Source of the DNA: Candidatus Zipacnadum vermilionense
Lineage (GTDB): Bacteria > Armatimonadota > Zipacnadia > Zipacnadales > Zipacnadaceae
Length of the DNA: 54,801 nt
Direction of reading: 5' to 3'
Assembly (NCBI GenBank): GCA_029821755.1
Contig: JALGSV010000021.1
Coordinates: 1 to 54,801 of the forward strand
Below the pieces are notes generated by a model that worked only from the letters and a program-made list of their open reading frames with translations, had not been told where the DNA came from and did no database searches. Position 1 is the first letter of the stretch; the number at the start of each line of letters is the position of its first letter. The position numbers and the translations under genes are program-made. Shown here piece by piece: positions 1 through 9,000 of this stretch.

Positions 1-371
1 CTTGCGCGCCGGGTTGCTGGACATGCGGATGATCACGTCATCGCCGTTCCAGGCCCCGACGCCCTTGCTCGGGAAGGTGTTGTAGGGTGGGTGGGGCTCC
101 ACGATCACCGCGCCAGGTACAGATTCTCCTGGTCGTACATCGCGTAGCAGGTGGCGCTGAAGTCGTCGATGGAGTCCGGGTCGAAGGTAGCAGGCCCGAG
201 CTTGCCCTCCTGATTCCACTCGGTCAGATCACCGTCAATGACCACCTCTTCCGGCGCCGGCACAATCTTCATCGGCGGGGCTGCCTCCGTAGCCTCCTCG
301 GCCCGCGCGATCCCGCAGAGCGCAGCAGCCAAGGCCACACATAACACGCCAATCACAAAGTACTTGGTCAT
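1..371 (-). pseudogene. CBM9-like secreted protein, frameshifted, 3' end off the window
   Basis: The ATG at 371 is preceded by an AGGAGG box and opens a clear signal peptide (about 24 residues, ending in GIARA). A CBM9/DOMON-like start follows: EVVIDGDLTEW, then DQENLYLA. The frame stops at about 105. In the next frame the sequence continues to the left edge with PPYNTFPSKGVGAWNGDD and VIIRMSSNPARK, which is how such domains normally go on after LYLA. One indel near 105-112 therefore breaks the gene, or the base calls are wrong there. It lies 41 bp downstream of the BNR-propeller gene on the same strand and may be co-transcribed. CBM9-like modules bind sugars or act as extracytoplasmic domains; nothing here shows the ligand. 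Confidence 0.6.
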
Positions 372-412
372 TGAGCTATCGCCTCCTGGAGAGCAAAGTC
401 AATCCGAGGTCT

Positions 413-1546
413 CTATTCGGTGCTGATTATCACCATCAGGCTGGCGGCCTCCATGCCCCCGCCCTGACCACCGGCCGCCCACCCGTGGGTGGGGTCGAGG
501 AAGAAAAGTTTGCGCAAGGCGCCGATGCCCGGGTGCACATTCTCCCAGGTCTGGCCGCCATCCGTGGTGTGGCGCAGCGTTCCGGGCGCGCCGTTCTGGA
601 GCGCATACCCCCCGGGACCACTGATCCAGGCTTCCTGATCGGACTGGGCCCACACGTCGCTAAGTGGCGCCCGGAGCTCGACCGTTCGCCGTTCCCAGGT
701 CTGCCCGCCGTCGGTGGTGCGCAACACTACCGGATCGCGCTCCTGCGTCCAGCCGTTGGGGTTGGAGATGTAGTCACCCTCCCCGCCCACGGCCCAGCCC
801 GACTTGCCCTCGGGGGCAAAGCTCAGCGCGCTCAGTCTGGCGGCGGACTCATGCCCCGCGGGCAACTTCAGCGGGACCTGCCGCGCCTGCCAAGTCGCGC
901 CCCCATCCGTGGTCTCCACGAAGACTCCGGCCATGCCGCAGAGCATCAGATGGTCCGCGGAGAAAACGTACATGCCGGGGTGGGTGAAGTTGCCGGGCAT
1001 GGGCTTGTCTCCAAAGGTGAGTGTCCCCTCGTAATTGGCGACCTCCACTGGCAGCCAAGTGCTGCCCCCGTCGGTGGTCTTGTAGATCGGGCCGCCGGGG
1101 GTGTTTATCCATCCCCGCTGCCCGTCTGCGTCAAACCAGATCCGGCCCAGGGTCGCGGCCTTGTCCAACTCACCCAGGGATTGTCGCTTCCAGGCCTTGC
1201 CGCCATCCTCGGTCTTGCGCAGCACCTGGCCGCGCGGCTGGAGCATCACGTGCAGCGACCAGCCGGTCTGGCCGTTCATCCACAGCCCCTCTGGCTCGCT
1301 GTTGGACAAATCGGTATCCAGCGTGGCGTCATTCCACGTCTCCCCCCCGTCGTCCGTCCAGGCCAGGGCCGACCCCGCCTGGGGCTTGCTGCCTGCCACC
1401 ACGCCGTGCAGGGCGTCGGTGAAGAAGACCTGCCGGAGGGTGGAGGGCCCGGGGGCCACCAACTCGATCTGCAAGGCAACCCCCGCGGCTGTAGCCCCGG
1501 CGGTGGTCCCGATTGCGAGCAATACGGCCACTAGAAGTCGAGACAT
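413..1546 (-). CDS. secreted Ycf48/BNR-repeat beta-propeller protein
   Basis: 377 residues from the ATG at 1546. I chose this start because AGGAGG lies 5-10 bases upstream and it opens a typical signal peptide (MSRLLVAVLLAIG, cleaved near residue 23); longer in-frame starts have no signal. At least six Asp-box motifs of the type TxDGGxTW recur through the chain: TDDGGETW, TEDGGKAW, TTDGGSTW, TTDGGATW and TTDGGQTW twice. Together with blocks such as GWAVGG this is the Ycf48/Hcf136-like or sialidase-type propeller fold. In non-photosynthetic bacteria such exported propellers are poorly characterised and usually non-catalytic, so no enzymatic role is claimed. The start overlaps by 16 bases the end of the truncated gene upstream. 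Confidence 0.8.
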   Translation of the reverse strand: MSRLLVAVLLAIGTTAGATAAGVALQIELVAPGPSTLRQVFFTDALHGVVAGSKPQAGSALAWTDDGGETWNDATLDTDLSNSEPEGLWMNGQTGWSLHVMLQPRGQVLRKTEDGGKAWKRQSLGELDKAATLGRIWFDADGQRGWINTPGGPIYKTTDGGSTWLPVEVANYEGTLTFGDKPMPGNFTHPGMYVFSADHLMLCGMAGVFVETTDGGATWQARQVPLKLPAGHESAARLSALSFAPEGKSGWAVGGEGDYISNPNGWTQERDPVVLRTTDGGQTWERRTVELRAPLSDVWAQSDQEAWISGPGGYALQNGAPGTLRHTTDGGQTWENVHPGIGALRKLFFLDPTHGWAAGGQGGGMEAASLMVIISTE

Positions 1547-1962
1547 CTTGGCGTCCTCCTTGATTCTCTGCTTGGTCTCTGTCGGGCCAGGGCGCGCCCG
1601 CTGCAGGCGTCCACCAGCCGGACCTCGCGCTGTTCGGCAGCGCGGTCCCAGGCTTGGTTTCCTATCACGGCGACAACGTCGAAATCCTTCAGGCACTCCA
1701 GCGTGGGCTGGGAATAGTCGCTGCCACGCTGGGGAATCGAGACACTCTCGATACCTCGCGTGGTAAGTTCGCGGCGATAGGGCTCGAACTCAAAGGACCG
1801 CGGGGCAAAGGCCCCAACGAAGAGGACCGACAGGCGCGGCGCCTGACCCGCGGCCGGCGCGAGGCAGAGAAGGGAGGCCAGAATGGTACAGGCGGGGAGA
1901 GAGACCTTCAGCTTTCTCACCGTCACCGACTCGACTATGATGAGACCGCGCCGCGGGGACAT
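1531..1962 (-). pseudogene. truncated N-terminal piece of a secreted GATase-like protein
   Basis: The ORF opens at 1962 behind a good AGGAGG box and has a long signal peptide ending APAAGQA. Residues from about 43 (LSVLFVGAFAPRSFEFEP, RELTTRGIES, LKDFDVVAVIGNQA) match, block for block, the start of the 1146-residue protein at 20206-23646 (LAVLFLGPGAPRP, KELKAHGLES, LKQFNVVVVVGNPA). Homology ends near residue 105, followed by arginine-rich filler and a stop inside the propeller gene. It is a paralog that lost everything after the first Rossmann-like strands. The fold of the preserved part resembles class I glutamine amidotransferase-like domains; that assignment is inference. Confidence 0.6.
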
Positions 1963-1988
1963 GCCGCGCCTCCTGGGAGCGCTAGGCC

Positions 1989-2126
1989 GGGACTACCCAT
2001 ATAGAATAGATCCAGTTGCGCATCCAGCTTCCGGTACGCCAGCAATCCCGCGTCCGAGGTGATCTTGCTGCCCACAGATTCCAGCCGCACCCGAGCTTGG
2101 GGCCGTTCCACTACACCAATTAGCGC
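1989..2126 (-). mobile_element. IS1380-family transposase N-terminal remnant
   Basis: Read on the minus strand, one frame gives about 45 codons without a stop: VERPQARVRLESVGSK followed by ITSDAGLLAYRKLDAQLDLF. The SDAGLL-x4-LD pattern is the hallmark of the N-terminus of IS1380-type transposases. The rest of the transposase (DDE core) is absent: after position 1989 the sequence runs into the upstream region of the truncated gene that starts at 1962. No terminal inverted repeats were recognised. Confidence 0.6.
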
Positions 2127-2129
2127 CGC

Positions 2130-5100
2130 TCAGCCGGTGGCGCCGGCGGGCAGATCCCCGAGCAGTTGGATATCGTCCACGTACAAGGTATGCGTGCCCG
2201 CTTGAGCACCGCCCACTAGGGCGAAGAGTTTGACCTGGTCCAGGTTGAGGGTCCCATTGGGATCCTGGCTGAACCCGCCCAGCTTGAAATCGCTCAAGGG
2301 AAGCACCACGCGGTGCCACTGTGCCGGAGCGCCCTCCACGGGGACGGACGCACAGTAAGTTCCGCCGCCCTCCTCCGGCAGATGCACTTGTAGCAGGCAA
2401 TCAGGCTTCTCAGTCCAGTACATCCAGAAGGATAGCCCCCGGTAGGCCGACCAAGGCTGGGGCTCCCCGAAGCGAAGGACGGCGCTGGCCCAAAAGCCCT
2501 CAGCCCCACCGAAGCTGTACTGCAGGCGCAGCGAACGCTTGCCGGAATGGGCCACTTCCTCGCTCGGCGTCATCTCCAGTGCGGCGCCCGGCGGGAGGTC
2601 CTGGCCCCAGCGGCCCAGGTCACCCTCGAAATCGTCGACCACCTTCACCGGCTCCCGGGCGGCCAGGGCCGCCGAGGCAGCGCCGATCACGTCCACGCGC
2701 CCCTGGGCGCAGAACCGCTCCCCAGCCGTAGTGCTGCAGACCACCTGCCACAAGGCGCCGCGGCCGTCGGCGCCGGGAGTCACGTCGAAACGCACCTGCC
2801 GGGCAGTCAAGGGGGGCAAGGCCACCTCTCGCGGGGGGGGCAGGACCCAGCCCTGCGGCAACCGAAGTTCCGCTTTCAACCGCCAGGTATGGGGGAAGGG
2901 ATTCTTCAGACTGACGATCACGGGGTAGGTCTGTCCGGTGGTCCAGCCCGCCACCGGCGCTTCAGCGGAGACCGGGTTCAGCAACTGGACCGACTGGCCG
3001 GGCAGATACACCGGGCCCTCGCCTACCGCGAGAGAGGCCACCCCTGCACGCAACCGTACCTCGCTCTCTTGCCCCATGACATCCACCACCCGCAGACTCC
3101 GCGCCTGGCCCTTAACCTTCACCACCGCTGTGGTCTCACCCTCGGTGCTCCACAGGCAACTGGTCCGGCTCCCGTCCGGCCCCTTGAGGATCACCCCGCG
3201 CACCGAGGCCTGGGGCGAGCCCGCCACCAGTGTCGCGACTGCGCGGTGACCCCGCAGCAGATGCGTCGCCACCGCATAGGCCGGCAGCGCCGTGGTCGGC
3301 TGCATGTCGTTCCAGGTCAGCCAGGAATACCACGGCGCCCCCACGGCATAGCCGCACCAATCGAACTCACAGTACGCCTCCACGCCTTGCTCCAGGGCGA
3401 TCAAGAAGGTTTGGACCATCCAGTCGGCTTTCTGTTGGGCGGTGCAGAAGATGTCCTCGATCCAGTCCGACTCCGTCACCGCCATGCCCTGGGCATGCAT
3501 CCCTTGCCCCGGGTGGTGGCCGCTCTCGGTGATGTAGTACCGGGGTTGGGCGCCGCCCGTCTCCTGTACGTGGCGGCGTGCCCGGCCGAGGATCTCCCGC
3601 ATAGTGTCCCCGCCCGCCTCCGGGCCCAGCCGCCAGGCGGCGAAGGTGTAATGCAGCGACAACGCTTGCAGGGGTCGGCCGGCGCGCGCCCGGCAGAAGT
3701 CCTGCAGGAAGATCATCGGATCGCCCAGGCCGCCGGTGACGTTGGTCATCATTACCGCATCCGGGCGAACCTGCTTGCACGCCTCATGGGCCGCCCACAT
3801 CAACTCGACTCGGTTCGTGATATTGGGTTGCCAAAAGATCTCGTTCCAGCTCTCGAAGAGCCGCACGGTCTTGAAATGAGCCACGGTGTCAGCGACGTAC
3901 TTGCGGAAGGCCGCCACGTCCAGCGCGCCGGTGGGGTTGCCGTCCGGACCTTTCAACTCAGTCCAGGCCGGGTGCCCGGTACCCAGGCACACCAGCGGCA
4001 CGATGTGGTGGCGCCGCATGCCTTCCAGCGCCTGATCCATGACCGGGAACTGATAGGGGCTCTCGGGTGAGGGGCTGTCCCAGCCGCAGTAATTCTTGGC
4101 AATCTCGCAGCCGATGGCCTCCAGCAAGTCCCAGTTGCGTGCGAAAGTCCCGTCACCGTGGACGCCGAAGAAGGGTCTCTCGGCCGCGGCGGTCCGTGGC
4201 TGCGGCTGGGGGATCGTGGCAAAGTGGCAGCGCCAGGTGGCGCTGCCTTCCTCACCCGGAAGCGTCAGGATGAAGACCGCCTGCCCGTAGCCGCGCCAAT
4301 CCTTGCCCAACGCCAACTCGCCGGCCGTCGCCTTGCCGGACGGGCAGGTGAGGTTCAACTCCCCGTCGCGCACTTCCTGGCCGGTGTAGTCGCGCAGGGA
4401 GTACTGCAGGCGCGCCTGCTGCGGCTGTGCGCCCCAGTTAGCAACCACCGGCCGCAGCACCACTTCGTCTCCCCAGTAGAAGACGTTGGCAAACCGGTCG
4501 GTGCCAGCGCCAAGTTCCACCTCACAAGAGGGCCGGTAGTCGCTCAGCGATCCCCGTTCCACCTGCACCGCGTCCAGCCAGGCGCTCTGCCCCTGCTTCA
4601 GGCCCTCCACCGTGATGGTGATGAAGTAGGTCTGCCGTCGCGTGTCTCCCGCCTTGCCGGTCGCCTGCACTCGCTGCCACTTACCGGTAAGTGGCAGCGC
4701 CTCCGCAAACTGGGGCTGCCAGGCGGTGTTGCAGAAGGCGAGGCGCAGAGTCAGTCCGGGGGTGTCCGCACGCGCGTAGCAGGAGACGGTGTACTCCTGC
4801 CCTGCCTCCGCCCGAAAGATCGGCGAGGCCAGAGTCAGCCCGGCCGGCTCCTCCCCGCTGGACTCGACCCGGCAGGAGGACCCGCCGTGCCAGCTCGCCG
4901 CGCTATCCGGTTCGCGATCGCTGTATTCCGAGCCCCGCTGTGTGGACCAGCCGTTGAGGCCCTGCTCGAAGCTGCTGTTGTAGAGGAGGTTACGTCCCGG
5001 TTCGGTTGCCACCGGTGTCGCCGGGTCGCCCGGCGCCCAGCTAAGCTTCGGGCCCAGCACCGCAGCGGCCGCCGCATTGTCGGCGGCGGCCAGGTGTACC

Positions 5101-5153
5101 CCTGCCAGGGCAACAACGACCCAGACCAGGGGAAGGGCGCGGGTATGGCGCAT
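2130..5153 (-). CDS. secreted multidomain glycoside hydrolase, clan GH-A-like, with two carbohydrate-binding modules
   Basis: 1007 residues from the ATG at 5153, set by the AGGAGG at 5161-5166 and the signal peptide (MRHTRALPLVWVVVALAG). Order of domains: CBM4/9-like beta-sandwich at about 45-195 (NLLYNSSFEQGLNGW, opening typical of these modules); a linker beta domain; a TIM barrel at about 300-620; beta domains; and a C-terminal CBM11/CIA30-like module from about 838 (VVDDFEGDLGRW to LYVDDIQLLG). In the barrel, FESWNE (E near 434) and YYITESGH (E near 543) fit the acid/base on strand 4 and nucleophile on strand 7 of clan A enzymes, closest in style to GH39/GH5-like families. The substrate is not evident. 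A terminator separates it from the prepilin gene upstream, so it needs its own promoter or read-through. Confidence 0.75.
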   Translation of the reverse strand: MRHTRALPLVWVVVALAGVHLAAADNAAAAAVLGPKLSWAPGDPATPVATEPGRNLLYNSSFEQGLNGWSTQRGSEYSDREPDSAASWHGGSSCRVESSGEEPAGLTLASPIFRAEAGQEYTVSCYARADTPGLTLRLAFCNTAWQPQFAEALPLTGKWQRVQATGKAGDTRRQTYFITITVEGLKQGQSAWLDAVQVERGSLSDYRPSCEVELGAGTDRFANVFYWGDEVVLRPVVANWGAQPQQARLQYSLRDYTGQEVRDGELNLTCPSGKATAGELALGKDWRGYGQAVFILTLPGEEGSATWRCHFATIPQPQPRTAAAERPFFGVHGDGTFARNWDLLEAIGCEIAKNYCGWDSPSPESPYQFPVMDQALEGMRRHHIVPLVCLGTGHPAWTELKGPDGNPTGALDVAAFRKYVADTVAHFKTVRLFESWNEIFWQPNITNRVELMWAAHEACKQVRPDAVMMTNVTGGLGDPMIFLQDFCRARAGRPLQALSLHYTFAAWRLGPEAGGDTMREILGRARRHVQETGGAQPRYYITESGHHPGQGMHAQGMAVTESDWIEDIFCTAQQKADWMVQTFLIALEQGVEAYCEFDWCGYAVGAPWYSWLTWNDMQPTTALPAYAVATHLLRGHRAVATLVAGSPQASVRGVILKGPDGSRTSCLWSTEGETTAVVKVKGQARSLRVVDVMGQESEVRLRAGVASLAVGEGPVYLPGQSVQLLNPVSAEAPVAGWTTGQTYPVIVSLKNPFPHTWRLKAELRLPQGWVLPPPREVALPPLTARQVRFDVTPGADGRGALWQVVCSTTAGERFCAQGRVDVIGAASAALAAREPVKVVDDFEGDLGRWGQDLPPGAALEMTPSEEVAHSGKRSLRLQYSFGGAEGFWASAVLRFGEPQPWSAYRGLSFWMYWTEKPDCLLQVHLPEEGGGTYCASVPVEGAPAQWHRVVLPLSDFKLGGFSQDPNGTLNLDQVKLFALVGGAQAGTHTLYVDDIQLLGDLPAGATG

Positions 5154-5174
5154 CACGAGCCTCCTAACGAGTGG

Positions 5175-5216
5175 GAAAAGAAGGCGCGACCGGACCCCCA
5201 GCGGTCCTGTCGCGCC
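5175..5216 (-). terminator. rho-independent terminator after the prepilin-like gene
   Basis: The arms 5183-5196 and 5203-5216 are complementary over 14 bp with one mismatch and a 6-nt loop. On the minus strand the hairpin is followed directly by TTCTTTTCCC (5173-5182). It lies 50 bp beyond the stop of the prepilin-like gene and 22 bp before the start of the glycosidase gene. Confidence 0.75.
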
Positions 5217-5266
5217 GTGCTGCCTGCTCGCGGAGTTGAGTCGGTACGCCGCCGGAGACCGCCAGC

Positions 5267-5878
5267 CTAGTCCATGGCAGCCGTCCACATGTTGTACTCC
5301 AGAGAGGACGGCTTCATCCACTTGGCGTGCCCGCCGGCCCAGCCGATATTCCACCCATCGGCGTGCGGGCCATAATTCGTGTTGTCGTAGTCGGTGGCAG
5401 TGGCTGGCCAGGGCGCCCCCACCGACAAACCGGTAGCGGGGTCTAGCGCCGCCATCTGGAAGATGCCCCAAGGTATGCCCCTGGCGCAAGCGAACATCAA
5501 CGTGTCGGTGCCGGTAGTGTCGACGCTCTTGGCGGGGTAGGAGAGCGGGCCGATCCCCGCCGGCCACCGGTTGGGGACGTACGAGGCAGCCCAGGCGGTG
5601 GGGTAGGGGTCCTGGCTGGGGCATTGCCACATCTGGCTGTTCTTGATGTAGGGCATCAGTTGGTTTCTCAGTGAGGGATCCGTGATGAGGGTGTAATTCC
5701 CGAAACCCTCAGCGCCGACGTAGCAGGGCCACGTGTCGTCGTAGTCGCTGGCGTACATGAGGAAGGCCAGCGTGATCTGTTTGACGTTGGACAAGCAGGA
5801 GCTCTGCTTGGCTTTCGCCCGGGCGCGGGCGAAGACGGGGAAGAGAATTGCGGCCAAGATCGCGATGATGGCGATCAT
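5267..5878 (-). pseudogene. type II prepilin-like (DUF1559-like) protein lacking its prepilin leader
   Basis: From the in-frame ATG at 5878 the protein begins MIAIIAILAAILFPVF, the hydrophobic helix of a type IV/II pseudopilin, then ARARAKAKQSSCLSNVKQ and LMYASDYDDTWP, then a C-terminal H-x-DG-like segment (PHADGWNIGWAGGHAKW, with GGH in place of the usual DGH). What should precede it, the basic leader and GFTLIELLVV cleavage motif, is missing: upstream codons read SGAGPGLPIPF. Without that motif a prepilin peptidase could not process it. The head of the gene seems to have been replaced at about 5879 by the region carrying the divergent GH106-like gene. These proteins occur in many copies per genome in Armatimonadota and Planctomycetota. 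Confidence 0.7.
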
Positions 5879-5918
5879 AAACGGTATGGGGAGCCCGGGA
5901 CCCGCGCCGGAGGACCAC

Positions 5919-8597
5919 ATGAGAGAAGACCTGATCAGCCACTTCAGCAATCCGCAACCCTTGTCTCGGCCGATGGCCTTCTGGTTCCTGGATGGAACCG
6001 TGACGCCCCGGGAAACTGAGTGGCAGATCGCGCAAATGAAGGCGCAGGGAATCCACGCCGTCATCCCGCAGAAAGCGTCCGGCGAGCTGCAGCCTCCCTA
6101 CCTGTCGAAGGCCTGGTTCGAGATGCTCGGTGCCCTCTATGCCGCGGCCGGACGCCACGGGGTGCAGGTGTGGATTTACGATGAGGGTAGTTGTCCCAGC
6201 GGATCGGTAGAGAAGTCATTGGGGGCGCTGGAGCAGTTTCCCGGCAAAGCGATTGTCTGTGAGACCCGGCCAGTGCCCGCCGGTGGCGTCGTGCCGGTTC
6301 CAGAGGGCGAACTGCTCGGCGTTTTCGTGCGCAGCGAGGACGGCTGGCAACACGTAGATGAATGGGTGCAGCCCGGTGGGGTCGCTGTGCCGTCGGAAAA
6401 AGGGGGCGTCAACACGCTCCAGTTCTTTGTCGCGCGCCCGCATGTGCTGCAGCCCGGCAACTTCACCTGGGGGGACGTGGACCGCACCAACCCGGCGGCC
6501 ACGCAGGTCTTCATGGATCGGGTCCACCGCGAGTACGAACGGCGCTTCGGCCACTTGTTTGGACGAGTCATCACGGGCGTGTTCACCGACGAGCCCGCCC
6601 TGTTCGAGCAACCACCGTACGCTTTCGGCTTCTTCGAGGAGTTCGAGCGGCGCTGCGGGTATGACTTCCACCCCCACTTGCCGGCGCTCTTCTTCGAGAT
6701 GGGACCGCCGACGGCGCGGGTCCGGTGCGACTTCTACGATACCGTGGCTTCCCTCTACGCCGAGGCCTTCTTCCAGCCGGTGGCCGAGTGGTGCACCCGG
6801 AACGGCTTGATCTACACGGGCCATCTGTGGGGCGAAGAACATCTGGACGTGATGCAAGCGCTTCAGGGCGACCCCTTCCGCGTCTACCGAAGAATGACTT
6901 GGCCGGGCGTGGATGACATCGTCGGCCTGAACAAGCTCAGCCCGGTGGTGGCGAAATTGGCCGCCTCCGCCTCGCATCTGTACGGCAAGGAGCGCACTCC
7001 CTGCGAGGCTTTCGCCTGCACCGGCCCCGCCTTCCGTTTCCAGGACCTCAAGTGGAAGGGCGACTGGCTGATGGTCTGCGGGGTGGACCTCCTGATTCCC
7101 CATCTCTTCTACTATACCTACGAGGGAAACGCGCGTGTCTGGAGCCATGCCTCCTTCTTCTACCAGCATCCCGGCTGGCCGCATTTCCACCACTACTCCG
7201 ACTACGTGGGTCGAGTGTGCGAGATGCTGCAGGCTGGCCGACACGTGGCAGAGGTGGCGGTGCTCTATCCCGGCGCCTCCGTCTGGGCCCAGACGACCTG
7301 GCCCCCGACCGGCCATGTCGGGAACCTTCGTTGCCAGGGCGCTCGCGATTTTCGGGACGGGTTCCCCGCTTGCCCGGCGGACCTGGAGCCGTTGATCCAA
7401 GATTACCAGACAGTGACGGAGGTGCTGATCAACAGCCAGGACGATTTTGACTACGTTGATGAAACTGCACTGCAGGGGGCCGCGGTTGTCTCTGGCCGTC
7501 TGCAGGTGGGAGCGGAGGATTTCGGCGTGCTAGTGCTGCCGCACGTGACTACCTTGAGCCTAACCACGATGCGGAAAGTGGTGGAGTTTGCCCGGGCCGG
7601 AATCCCGGTGGTTGCCTATGGCGGCGTGCCGACGACGGCGCGGGAGGCCCCCCCGGCCCAGGCGGAGTTCTCCGTTCTGGTGGAGGCTGTTTTTGGCGCC
7701 GGGGCTCCCGGTCTCGTGGTGGCGAGGGATCGGGAGAGGCTCCTGGAGGCGCTGCCGGCTGCGGACGTGACCATTCGAACGAACCCGGACTCCGGGCGTG
7801 ACCGGGCGATCCACTGCCAGCATCGGCGGGTAGCCGAGGCGGATCTATACTTCCTGGTCAACCACTCGGCAGAACGTGTGAGCGCGGAGGTGAGTCTGCG
7901 CGGCGTCGGGGAACCGGAGCTTTGGGAGCCTGAGACCGGGAATCGGTATCGCGCGTCCTCCTGGAACTGCGCCGGCGGGCGTACCGCGCTTGATCTTCTC
8001 TTCGAGCCGGACCAGTCCCTCTTCGTAGTGCTCCGACCCCAGACCGACCCGGCTTTACCCCTATGGGTGGACTGCCTGGAAACCGTGGCCTGCCTCGACG
8101 GCGAGTGGGAGATCGAGTTCCTACCCAACGAGGGCCATCGCTATCTGGCACAGTATGACCCGCTCTTCAGCTTCGAGCCGCGGCACGCGCACTTGGCGGC
8201 CTGGTCCGAGCTGGGAATGAGGAATTTCTCGGGGCGCGCTCGCTATACGCACCGATTCTCCTGGGCGGAGCCGCCGACGGGCGATGAGGTATACCTGGAC
8301 CTGGGACGGGTGGAGCAGATAGCGGAAGTCCGACTGAATGGCCGGGAACTAGGGACGCGCCTGTGGCGACCATACCGCTGCGAGGTCACCTCCGCGCTCC
8401 ACGAGGGCGAGAACTGCCTGGAGGTCACCGTGACCAATGGCCTGGCTGAGATCTTCTTGCACCCCGCGCTCGACAAGCCCTGGGACTATGGACCCGACAC
8501 CGCGGGCCTGGTCCGGCCCGACCAACTCGTGTCGGGCCTGCTGGGTCCCGTGACTTTGGCAGGCCGGTCCAAGGCAGCGGCGGGGCGCCAGGTGTGA
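5919..8597 (+). CDS. GH106-like glycoside hydrolase (alpha-L-rhamnosidase family related)
   Basis: 892 residues from the ATG at 5919, with GGAGGA at 5909-5914. The N-terminus (PMAFWFLDGTVTPRETEW, QMKAQGIHAVIPQ, VWIYDEGSCPSG) has the layout of GH106 and related barrel enzymes: a WFWNG-like block, a Q-M-K-x-x-G-I block and a W-x-Y-D-E block. FTDEPALFEQ near residue 224 offers acidic candidates for catalysis. The last 180 residues (LDGEWEIEF, RYTHRFSW, VYLDLGRVEQIAEVRLNG) are the GH2-like galactose-binding sandwich usual at the C-terminus of this family. No signal peptide is visible, so it may act on imported oligosaccharides in the cytoplasm. Its 5' end is head to head with the truncated prepilin gene, 40 bp away. 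The GH106 label rests on motif layout; activity on rhamnosides is inference. Confidence 0.75.
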   Translation: MREDLISHFSNPQPLSRPMAFWFLDGTVTPRETEWQIAQMKAQGIHAVIPQKASGELQPPYLSKAWFEMLGALYAAAGRHGVQVWIYDEGSCPSGSVEKSLGALEQFPGKAIVCETRPVPAGGVVPVPEGELLGVFVRSEDGWQHVDEWVQPGGVAVPSEKGGVNTLQFFVARPHVLQPGNFTWGDVDRTNPAATQVFMDRVHREYERRFGHLFGRVITGVFTDEPALFEQPPYAFGFFEEFERRCGYDFHPHLPALFFEMGPPTARVRCDFYDTVASLYAEAFFQPVAEWCTRNGLIYTGHLWGEEHLDVMQALQGDPFRVYRRMTWPGVDDIVGLNKLSPVVAKLAASASHLYGKERTPCEAFACTGPAFRFQDLKWKGDWLMVCGVDLLIPHLFYYTYEGNARVWSHASFFYQHPGWPHFHHYSDYVGRVCEMLQAGRHVAEVAVLYPGASVWAQTTWPPTGHVGNLRCQGARDFRDGFPACPADLEPLIQDYQTVTEVLINSQDDFDYVDETALQGAAVVSGRLQVGAEDFGVLVLPHVTTLSLTTMRKVVEFARAGIPVVAYGGVPTTAREAPPAQAEFSVLVEAVFGAGAPGLVVARDRERLLEALPAADVTIRTNPDSGRDRAIHCQHRRVAEADLYFLVNHSAERVSAEVSLRGVGEPELWEPETGNRYRASSWNCAGGRTALDLLFEPDQSLFVVLRPQTDPALPLWVDCLETVACLDGEWEIEFLPNEGHRYLAQYDPLFSFEPRHAHLAAWSELGMRNFSGRARYTHRFSWAEPPTGDEVYLDLGRVEQIAEVRLNGRELGTRLWRPYRCEVTSALHEGENCLEVTVTNGLAEIFLHPALDKPWDYGPDTAGLVRPDQLVSGLLGPVTLAGRSKAAAGRQV

Positions 8598-9000
8598 TCG
8601 CCTCCCCGAGGGGCTGGGCAGTGATTGGGGATGGGTTGCAGAGAGGGGAAATGAGTTTCTCGCCCTGACCGACCTTCACTTCCACGATCGCCACATCCTG
8701 GCCGCGCCAGCAGTCAGGTAGTCCACCGCAGGCGGAGGATGGTTCGGGGGCAGGTCAATTAGCCGCTGCCGAAGAAACGAGCCGAGACATGCGTACCATG
8801 TCCACCGCTCGAGGAGATTCTTGAGTGTCGGCACCTGACCCAAGCCTGTCCTCGCCGCGGCCTTGCTGGCCCAGTTCTGCCCGGACCCCAGTTTGGAACA
8901 GCAGACCGCCAACCATGAAATCCGAGTTGCGCCCAGCTCCGGTCCGGTCAGGGCTAGCGGTCCCCCCGGCGCAACCTCGCAACGGTGGGAACCGACAGGT
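8598..9000 (+). other. 403-bp gap, no convincing gene
   Basis: Open frames on both strands here have atypical composition and no recognisable motif. The minus-strand stretch near 8680-8890 has a readable frame (VDYLTAGAARMW), but I could not tie it to any family. No hairpin with a T-run was found after the GH106-like gene, and no clear promoter before 9001. Confidence 0.4.

Noticed and set aside
371-1534. Long plus-strand frame (387 codons) opposite the BNR propeller
   Set aside because: It has no domain, lacks a signal or ribosome binding site, and lies antisense to a gene with clear Asp-box repeats.
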